NCBI GenBank assembly: GCA_946886805.1
Contig: CAMPJM010000076.1
Location: 1-11,978, forward strand
Length of the DNA stretch: 11,978 bases
Reading direction: 5' to 3'
Origin: an uncultured Flammeovirgaceae bacterium
GTDB lineage: Bacteria > Bacteroidota > Bacteroidia > Cytophagales > Cyclobacteriaceae
Part shown: positions 6,298 to 11,978 of the stretch, in pieces
Layout: the number at the start of each line of letters is the position of its first letter
Numbering within the stretch: the stretch's first letter is position 1
Notes under the pieces: generated by a model
Told to the model about the DNA's origin: nothing
Seen by the model: the letters and a program-made list of their open reading frames with translations, nothing else
Databases searched by the model: none
Position numbers and translations under genes: made by a program

Positions 6298-6675
6298 TCA
6301 ATGCTCACTTGCAGAGGTTGGTGAAAGTGCAACTGTCAATAAAAAGACCGTCTCTTCTATAGCCTCTACGCTATGCTTTACAAGTTCCTCAAGCGTAAGC
6401 AATTCACCTTTTTGTAATGTCACGGTTCTTTCTTCCGTGTTGAACTTTAGTTTGCCTTCAATACAATGGACACTTATAGGCCCAGTTGCATGGTGGGTTT
6501 TAATTTCAGTACCTGCTTTCATAGCATTCAACACAAGGCGCATTGCTCCCACCTTAATTAAAGTCCTGGAGCTTCGCCCACTCTTCCCCCAGCTTTCTTC
6601 CAGCTTCATTTCTGAAATTTGGGAAGAAAGACTGAAGGAGTTAAGGTCTTGGTTTGTATTGGCTTTGTTTTCCAT
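6298..6675 (-). CDS. Small cupin-domain protein
   Basis: This is a single-domain cupin of 125 residues from the ATG at 6673-6675. The core is about residues 40-115. Motif 1 is AGTEIKTHHATGPISVHCIEGKLKF, with two adjacent histidines near 61-62 and a later His-Cys. Motif 2 is the KGELLTLEELVKHSVEA region with His near 101. The motifs are looser than in metal-binding cupins, so metal binding is uncertain. The open frame extends to 6768, but the extra 31 residues look like a leader, and the preferred ATG follows a purine-rich AAGAAGAA. It is divergent from norB and upstream of the AhpD-like gene. Pairs of small cupins with CMD-fold proteins occur in redox or small-molecule metabolism, so a joint detoxifying role is possible but unproven. 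Confidence 0.75.
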   Translation of the reverse strand: MENKANTNQDLNSFSLSSQISEMKLEESWGKSGRSSRTLIKVGAMRLVLNAMKAGTEIKTHHATGPISVHCIEGKLKFNTEERTVTLQKGELLTLEELVKHSVEAIEETVFLLTVALSPTSASEH

Positions 6676-7047
6676 TTCTTCTTTTGTATTTTTAAATATT
6701 ATTAATTCAGATCTTATACTGTAAAGTATTTGAACGAGATTTTGTTTACTAAAAGCTTTCAGCCTCATGTATGCTTCAGAAAATAAATAATAAACATTTT
6801 ATAATTGCAAGGATTATCAATGGTGAAACCAGTAATATGAAACTGTCGAGAAAGTAATTTTCAAACTGCACCGACCGATCCGGGAGATACTTTTTACTCA
6901 GGGATGCTTGGCTGGAAAAATCTCTTGAAACAATCTTTTTACTCTCTTTAAGGCGGGAAAGATGAGAGCGCTTTTATTTATACTCTGAGCTTCAAAAGCT
7001 AATGGATTATTTTTTTAAAGAACCTACTTTTAAACCACACCAGCACT
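6676..7047. other. Divergent regulatory region between the cupin gene and norB
   Basis: This 372-bp region separates the cupin (-) and norB (+) starts. I found no gene in it. It contains a direct repeat CTTTTTACTC (6890-6899 and 6935-6944, 45 bp apart) and a small palindrome AGCTT-CAA-AAGCT (6988-7000). TACTTTTA at 7025-7032 could be a -7 element for norB, but no matching -33 element is visible and it would leave a very short leader. The region probably holds the control sites for norB; I cannot name them with confidence. Confidence 0.4.
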
Positions 7048-9312
7048 ATGAACAAAGAAAGATCACTTTGGGTCGCTTTCATTCTCGTAACAACTATTTC
7101 CTTCGCTGTATTAGGTTATTATGGATATGAAATTTATCAAAAAGCACCTCCTTTACCCGAAAAGATAATTACTACCGAGGGAACTGTTATTTTTGAAGGG
7201 CAGGACATTAAAGACGGACAAAACGTATGGCAGAGTATGGGCGGTCAGGAAGTTGGCTCTGTATGGGGTCACGGTGCTTACCTTGCCCCGGATTGGACTG
7301 CCGATTGGCTCCACAGAGAATCTCTCTTCATCCTCAATAGATGGTCTGAAAAAGAACACAACCAACCTTACGATTCTATAAGTAGTGAAAACCAGGCTGC
7401 TCTGGAAAGACGCCTTCAATTAGAACTACGCGAAAACACCTACAATCCCGAGGACGGCACTATCACTGTCTCGCCAATCAGGGCTGAAGCGATTGAGTTC
7501 TTGAATGACTATTATTCAGGACTTTTTATGGAAAACCCTGATTTAGATGAGTTGAGGTCATATTATGCGATTCCGAAAAATTCCATAAAGGATGAGACAA
7601 GAATGCGTCAAATGAGTGGATTTTTTTTCTGGGCAACCTGGGCGTGTGTTACAGAACGGCCGGGAAGTGACGTTACTTACACGCACAATTGGCCTCCAGA
7701 AGAACTGGTTGGAAACAAACCTACAGGCGATTTGCTGATTTGGACCGGAGTAAGTATAATTCTGCTTCTCATGGGGATCGCAGGAATGGTTTTTTACCAT
7801 GCCAGAATTAAAGAAGAGACTGAGCCTGAAAGGCCAATAGAAGACCCGTTAATGCGGCAGACGATTACTCCTTCCATGTTGGCCGTAAAAAAATACCTAT
7901 GGGTAGTAAATATCCTTATTTTGATACAGGTTACGGCAGGGGTGATCACAGCTCATTATGGGGTAGAAGGCGATGCCTTTTATGGGTTTGATCTAGCCAA
8001 TTCACTCCCATATGCCATTACAAGAACCTGGCACGTCCAATTAGGCATTTTGTGGATTGCCACAGCATGGCTCGCTACAGGTCTTTATATTGCCCCATCA
8101 GTTGCTGGTAAGGACCCGAAATATCAAAAGCTTGGCGTAAATCTTCTTTTTATTAGTCTCCTTATCATCGTTCTTGGTTCTATGGCCGGACAATGGATGG
8201 GTGTAATGCAGAAACTTGGGTTGGAAACTAATTTTTGGTTTGGTCATCAGGGATATGAATACGTTGACTTGGGAAGGTTTTGGCAAATCTTTTTACTTAT
8301 AGGGCTGTTTTTATGGTTGGCCTTGATGATTCGTCCCCTGATTCCGGTCATCAAGAGCAAGACTGCAGAAAAAAGTCTACTGATAATGTTGTTAGTGGCT
8401 TCCGCAGCTATTGCCTTATTTTATGCGGCGGGATTAATGTGGGGCCGTCAGACAAATCTCGCCATTGCGGAATATTGGAGATGGTGGGTAGTACACCTTT
8501 GGGTAGAAGGGTTCTTTGAAGTTTTTGCCACTGTGGTTTCTGCGTTCCTCTTTGTGAGGTTAGGATTATTACGCACAAAAACTGCGACCCTGAGCGTACT
8601 TCTGGCAACGGTAATTTTTCTTTCCGGAGGTATTTTAGGCACATTCCATCACTTGTATTTTACCGGCACTCCCACCGCTATAATTGCCATTGGCGCATCC
8701 TTTAGTGCTTTGGAGGTAGTTCCCTTGGTTTTAATAGGGTATGAAGCTTATGAAAATTATCGATTAAGCAAGGTCACGAAATGGCTGAGGGATTATAAAT
8801 GGCCCATCTATTGTTTGGTGGCAGTTGCATTCTGGAATTTCTTTGGTGCGGGAATATTAGGCTTCATCATTAACCCTCCCATTGCTCTTTATTATATTCA
8901 GGGACTTAACACTACGGCTGCTCACGCCCACGGCGCCCTCTTTGGTGTTTATGGAATGCTTGGAATTGGATTGATGTTATTTGTTCTCCGAAGTTTATAC
9001 AGGGTACAAGTTTGGGACGATAAATTAATAAGCATTGCATTTTGGTCCATCAATATAGGATTAATGCTTATGTTGATACTGAGTTTATTGCCCTTGGGAA
9101 TACTTCAGGCTATTGCCAGTGTAAATGAAGGAATGTGGTATGCCAGATCAGCTGAATTCTTACAAGGTCCGGGAATGGATACGATTCGCTGGCTACGGGT
9201 GATTGGCGATACTATTTTTGCCATTGGTCTGTTTGCCTTTGTGTGGTTCGTTTTCTCTCTGGACAGCAAACATGAACTACCCGAAGATAAAAAGATGGTA
9301 GAAAACAAATAA
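7048..9312 (+). CDS. norB: Quinol-dependent nitric oxide reductase, single-subunit large form (qNOR)
   Basis: qNOR reduces two NO to N2O at a heme b3/non-heme iron site in the membrane, with electrons from quinol. The 754-residue protein is the fused form. One N-terminal membrane helix (about 7-29) is followed by a periplasmic domain (about 30-225) with no CxxCH heme site, as expected for qNOR. About 13 further membrane helices follow. Expected ligands are all present: His329 (low-spin heme b, in RTWHVQLG), His483 with Glu487 (VVHLWVEGFFE), His534-His535 (GTFHHLYF) for FeB, and His626 and His628 (AHAHGALFG) for hemes b3 and b. The gene stands alone, divergent from the cupin and convergent with yceI, with a strong hairpin after its stop. 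It removes the NO made by NirK and may also detoxify external NO. No truncation or missing residue was seen. Confidence 0.97.
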   Translation: MNKERSLWVAFILVTTISFAVLGYYGYEIYQKAPPLPEKIITTEGTVIFEGQDIKDGQNVWQSMGGQEVGSVWGHGAYLAPDWTADWLHRESLFILNRWSEKEHNQPYDSISSENQAALERRLQLELRENTYNPEDGTITVSPIRAEAIEFLNDYYSGLFMENPDLDELRSYYAIPKNSIKDETRMRQMSGFFFWATWACVTERPGSDVTYTHNWPPEELVGNKPTGDLLIWTGVSIILLLMGIAGMVFYHARIKEETEPERPIEDPLMRQTITPSMLAVKKYLWVVNILILIQVTAGVITAHYGVEGDAFYGFDLANSLPYAITRTWHVQLGILWIATAWLATGLYIAPSVAGKDPKYQKLGVNLLFISLLIIVLGSMAGQWMGVMQKLGLETNFWFGHQGYEYVDLGRFWQIFLLIGLFLWLALMIRPLIPVIKSKTAEKSLLIMLLVASAAIALFYAAGLMWGRQTNLAIAEYWRWWVVHLWVEGFFEVFATVVSAFLFVRLGLLRTKTATLSVLLATVIFLSGGILGTFHHLYFTGTPTAIIAIGASFSALEVVPLVLIGYEAYENYRLSKVTKWLRDYKWPIYCLVAVAFWNFFGAGILGFIINPPIALYYIQGLNTTAAHAHGALFGVYGMLGIGLMLFVLRSLYRVQVWDDKLISIAFWSINIGLMLMLILSLLPLGILQAIASVNEGMWYARSAEFLQGPGMDTIRWLRVIGDTIFAIGLFAFVWFVFSLDSKHELPEDKKMVENK

Positions 9313-9330
9313 ACAGGTATTTGCTAAAGA

Positions 9331-9367
9331 AAGGATCTGAACAGGGCATCATGCGGTTCAGATCCTT
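9331..9367. terminator. Bidirectional terminator between norB and yceI
   Basis: AAGGATCTGAAC (9331-9342) and GTTCAGATCCTT (9356-9367) form a perfect 12-bp stem. The 13-nt loop contains a further GCA-TCA-TGC mini-stem. On the + strand a T-rich tract follows (ATTTCTTTGTCGTTTTTT), and on the - strand a run with several T residues flanks the stem. It lies 19 bp after the norB stop and 36 bp before the yceI stop, as expected for a shared terminator of convergent genes. Confidence 0.85.
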
Positions 9368-9402
9368 ATTTCTTTGTCGTTTTTTCGAGATTTTCCAAAT
9401 AG

Positions 9403-9954
9403 TTAAACCTCCTGATTTGCATTTTCTGTCTGCTTGACAAATTGGACTTCAGCATATAGTTTAACATCATCGCCTACGATAATATCTCCCGCCTTATTTC
9501 GGCCATTCCAGGACAGACCAAAATCTTTGCGATTGACTTTACCGGAAATGGACAAGCCTACTGTGGATTGTTCATTCACACCCCCCGCTGCTTTTTCACT
9601 AAAATCAACGTCAAAAACTACTGGTTTTGTTATATTCCGGATGGTCAATTCACCTTCGATTTCCCTATCCATCACATTATAGCTTTTAGACGAAAACTTT
9701 ATATCTGGGTAAGCTTCCATATCAAAAAAGTCAGCAGACTTTAAATGCTCGTCCCGTTGCGCATCATCGGTTTTGATAGAATTTACATTGGCCTTAAAAT
9801 TGATATTCTTGATCAATTCGAATTTATTGGATACTGTTTCTATCTCCCCCTCGAACACTTCTAAATTTCCTGTTACTGTAGTAACCATTAACTTTTTCAC
9901 CTTAAAAGTGAATTCACTATGGGTTGAGTCTATAATCCATTTCGTTGTTTCCAT
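9403..9954 (-). CDS. yceI: YceI family protein (cytoplasmic form)
   Basis: YceI proteins are lipocalin-like beta barrels that bind isoprenoid-type lipids. The preferred start is the ATG at 9952-9954 (METTKWIIDSTHSEF), giving 183 residues; two upstream in-frame ATGs would add up to nine. No signal peptide is visible, unlike the periplasmic E. coli protein, so it should be cytoplasmic. The family pattern runs through the length: IDSTHSEFTFKVKKLM (about 7-22), VSNKFE and VNSIKTDDAQRDEHLKSADFFD in the middle, and the C-terminal block ISGKVNRKDFGLSWN followed by GDDVKLYAEVQF. It follows the metal ATPase gene on the same strand after an 80-bp gap that holds a perfect 9-bp inverted repeat, so it may have its own control. 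The physiological role is unknown; a link to quinone or stress physiology is inference. Confidence 0.88.
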   Translation of the reverse strand: METTKWIIDSTHSEFTFKVKKLMVTTVTGNLEVFEGEIETVSNKFELIKNINFKANVNSIKTDDAQRDEHLKSADFFDMEAYPDIKFSSKSYNVMDREIEGELTIRNITKPVVFDVDFSEKAAGGVNEQSTVGLSISGKVNRKDFGLSWNGRNKAGDIIVGDDVKLYAEVQFVKQTENANQEV

Positions 9955-9991
9955 AATTTTCATATTATATTGTTCTAACATTTACATCTTC

Positions 9992-10014
9992 AGACAAATA
10001 CTTCATATTTGTCT
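9992..10014. promoter_or_regulatory. Perfect inverted repeat upstream of yceI (candidate operator)
   Basis: AGACAAATA (9992-10000) and TATTTGTCT (10006-10014) are perfectly complementary with a 5-nt spacer, 23 bp in all. It lies between the ATPase stop and the yceI start. No U-run follows, which argues against an intrinsic terminator and for a protein-binding site. The right arm and flank (TATTTGTCT-n-TTAT) resemble the sequence at the scdA promoter (2627-2640). The structure is observed; operator function is inferred. Confidence 0.55.
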
Positions 10015-10034
10015 CTTATTATATTGCTTTACAT

Positions 10035-11978
10035 TCAGCAACTTGCACATTCCTTCCATTCATGCATTGTACTTGCCTTGCAACCATTTATTTCAAATAA
10101 ATCATCCTGCTTCGAACGTTTAAACAGGGAAAGATTAATTCCACTGACAATTTTTCTTAAGGAGGATCCGAGATTTATTTGATATTTCGGATAGCCTACC
10201 AGGCGAATCGCATTAATGATCACCAAAAGCACACTTAACTCGTGAATGAGCATGCCTGATGCCAGGAAAATATTTTTCGTGAGCACACCAATCAACAACA
10301 GCGTCACTACCCCAACTGAAAAGAACATATTCTGTTTCATATTTCTCACAGTAGCTTTTGATAATTGGTAGGCATAGGACAGTTTATCCAGTTTGTCAGA
10401 CATAAGAATAACATCAGCTGTCTCCATGGCCACATCTGTTCCGGCCCCACCCATAGCAATTCCCACGTCTGCTGTGGCAATAGCCGGTGCGTCATTGATA
10501 CCATCGCCCACCATGGCCAGATTGGTTCCTTTTGTCATACAGGCTTTCACTTTATCAACTTTATCTTTGGGGAGCAGTTCCGCATGCACCTGGCTGATCC
10601 CGAGCTGTTGTGCCACCAAATCAGCCGTGTGTTGATTATCGCCGGTAAGCATTACTAAATGCTTTATTCCGTTTTGCTTTAGGCTCTGAATAGCCTCTTG
10701 CGCCTCCTCACGAATTTTATCTGCAATAGAAATTATACCCAATATTGTAGTATGATCTGTTACAAATACTGCTGTATTTCCCTTTTTCTCCTGTTCAAGA
10801 GCATAACTGAGCACTTCTTCTGGAATTTCTATGTCGCTTGCGATTATTCCCTTTCTATTGCCCACGTATAAATCCATTCCCGCAACATTTGCTTTAATTC
10901 CCATTCCTTTGAGTACTTCCACATTGTGCGGCTTGTTTGCAAGCTGCAGGCCCCTTTTTTCAGCCTCTTTTACAATGGTATGCCCCAGATGATGTTCTGA
11001 AGCCACTTCGGTTTCTGCTGTGATTGTTAGGAGTTCCTCTTCGGAAATTCCAAATGTTTTGATAGCGGTAACTTCTGGTTTTCCTTTCGTCAGGGTGCCG
11101 GTTTTATCAAACACCATTGCGTTTACCTTGGCTAACTTTTCCATTTTATCCCCACCTTTAATGAGAATCCCTTTCTTAGCACCGTTCCCTATTCCTGCAA
11201 CAATAGAAACGGGAGCAGAAATGACCAGGGCTCCAGGACAGGCAATTACCAGAAATGTTAATGTGAGGTGGATATCCCAGGTAAACAGCCACACTACACC
11301 GGCAAGAATCAAGATTCCTGGAGTATAGTAGGATGCAAAGCGCTCCAGAAATTTCTGTGTTTTGGCTTTAGATTCCTGAGCCTCCTCCACCAATTCGATA
11401 ATTTTCGCAAAAGTGGTATCTTCACCCACTTTCTCAGCCATTACTTCCAGATAGCCATTGTCAAGTATGGTACCGCTAAATACCTGGTCTGCTTCCTCCT
11501 TTTTCACAGGTACCGATTCACCGGTAATGGCTGCTTCGTTAATAGATGCCTGTCCGGAAACAACAATCCCGTCTACAGGAATTTTTCCACCGGATTGAAT
11601 GATAATACGATCCCCTTTTTGCACATCCTCTGCCGGTATGGTTGATCTTTTCCCGTCTTTTACAACAGTCGCTTCCAATGGCACCATTTTCATTAGGAAT
11701 TTAAGTGAGGCACGGGCTTTTTCCAAAGTCCGCGCTTCCAAATAAGCCCCAAAGAGAAACAGAAATGTAACAACCGCCGACTCTACATACTCTCCAATAA
11801 TAAGTGCTCCAATTACAGCAATCGTTACAAGCAGATCAATGCTGAACACCTTCATACGAACTGCCTGCAAAGCCTTTATAAAAGTAGGATAACCGGCAAT
11901 CAAGGAAGCTGCGATCAAAACTCCATCCTTTACAAAGCCATTCAGTTGAAAAAGATGCAGTATAAGTGCGGCGATCAG
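10035..11978 (-). CDS. Heavy-metal P1B-type ATPase (5' partial, runs off right edge)
   Basis: P1B ATPases export or import metal ions across the inner membrane. The frame is open to the right edge, so the N-terminal end and any metal-binding domain are missing; 647 residues remain. Counting from 11918 as residue 1, the actuator TGES is at 132-135, the transmembrane CPG motif at 227-229 (bases 11232-11240), the phosphorylation site DKTGT at 271-275, SEHHLG near 308-312, TGDN at 425-428, and GDGINDAP at 471-478. The usual CPC is CPG and the usual SEHP is SEHH. After the last helix (GMLIHELSVLLVIINAIRL) a tail of about 50 residues ends with Cys613, His619, Cys624 and Cys627, possibly a metal-binding tail. 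CadA/ZntA-like Zn/Cd transport is the general family guess; the CPG variant makes the ion uncertain. It precedes yceI by 80 bp. Confidence 0.93.
   Translation of the reverse strand: MIAALILHLFQLNGFVKDGVLIAASLIAGYPTFIKALQAVRMKVFSIDLLVTIAVIGALIIGEYVESAVVTFLFLFGAYLEARTLEKARASLKFLMKMVPLEATVVKDGKRSTIPAEDVQKGDRIIIQSGGKIPVDGIVVSGQASINEAAITGESVPVKKEEADQVFSGTILDNGYLEVMAEKVGEDTTFAKIIELVEEAQESKAKTQKFLERFASYYTPGILILAGVVWLFTWDIHLTLTFLVIACPGALVISAPVSIVAGIGNGAKKGILIKGGDKMEKLAKVNAMVFDKTGTLTKGKPEVTAIKTFGISEEELLTITAETEVASEHHLGHTIVKEAEKRGLQLANKPHNVEVLKGMGIKANVAGMDLYVGNRKGIIASDIEIPEEVLSYALEQEKKGNTAVFVTDHTTILGIISIADKIREEAQEAIQSLKQNGIKHLVMLTGDNQHTADLVAQQLGISQVHAELLPKDKVDKVKACMTKGTNLAMVGDGINDAPAIATADVGIAMGGAGTDVAMETADVILMSDKLDKLSYAYQLSKATVRNMKQNMFFSVGVVTLLLIGVLTKNIFLASGMLIHELSVLLVIINAIRLVGYPKYQINLGSSLRKIVSGINLSLFKRSKQDDLFEINGCKASTMHEWKECASC

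Noticed and set aside
6437..6724. 95-codon plus-strand frame opposite the cupin
   Set aside because: It is antisense to a better-supported cupin gene and shows no family pattern.
6676..6768. 31-residue N-terminal extension of the cupin
   Set aside because: The frame is open, but the sequence lacks domain features and the ATG at 6673-6675 has a purine-rich upstream stretch.
6805..6820. FNR/DNR-like box TTGCAAGGATTATCAA upstream of norB
   Set aside because: The half-sites are spaced two bases too far apart for TTGAT-N4-ATCAA and the left half is a poor match.
9773..10123. 116-codon plus-strand frame opposite the yceI start and the ATPase tail
   Set aside because: Low-complexity hydrophobic composition; it spans the opposite strand of two real genes and an intergenic gap.

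Overview
The window is about 12 kb from a bacterial chromosome, most likely a denitrifying member of the Bacteroidota (flavobacterial or cytophagal type). The evidence is moderate-to-low GC, AT-rich leaders with few Shine-Dalgarno sequences, a promoter of the Bacteroidota -33/-7 type (TTTG ... TAnnTTTR) ahead of the scdA-like gene, and the gene families present. No tRNA, rRNA, CRISPR array, transposase or integrase was seen.

Left part (1-4169, + strand) is a nitrite-reduction and nitrosative-stress block. It starts inside nirK, a copper nitrite reductase with a C-terminal cytochrome c domain. The stop of nirK overlaps nirV, a formylglycine-generating-enzyme-like protein without the catalytic cysteine pair. 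An SCO1/SenC-type copper lipoprotein follows. Next is a DUF2249 - ScdA_N - hemerythrin fusion related to the Fe-S repair protein RIC/ScdA/YtfE, whose promoter lies inside a large inverted repeat. An Rrf2-family regulator with three cysteines spaced as in NsrR/RirA/IscR follows. It is 37 bp upstream of gdhA (4207-5562), an NADP-type glutamate dehydrogenase that assimilates ammonium.

Middle part (5563-7047) holds two small genes on the - strand, a cupin and an AhpD-like CxxC protein. They are set in non-coding DNA rich in hairpins and degenerate repeats, and the cupin is divergent from norB.

Right part (7048-11978) holds norB, a 754-residue single-subunit quinol nitric oxide reductase with all expected metal ligands, on the + strand. 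Facing it on the - strand are a cytoplasmic YceI-like protein and a heavy-metal P1B ATPase that runs off the right edge. A 12-bp hairpin terminates the convergent norB and yceI genes.

Inferred logic: NirK makes NO from nitrite, NorB reduces NO to N2O, the RIC-like protein repairs NO-damaged iron centres, and the Rrf2 protein is the obvious candidate NO/Fe-S sensor. The SCO lipoprotein and the P-type ATPase could serve copper or other metal homeostasis. Most of the window is a recognisable denitrification cluster. The least explained parts are the inverted repeats ahead of scdA and yceI, the cupin/AhpD pair, the CPG-motif ATPase with its Cys/His tail, and the Rrf2-gdhA pairing.
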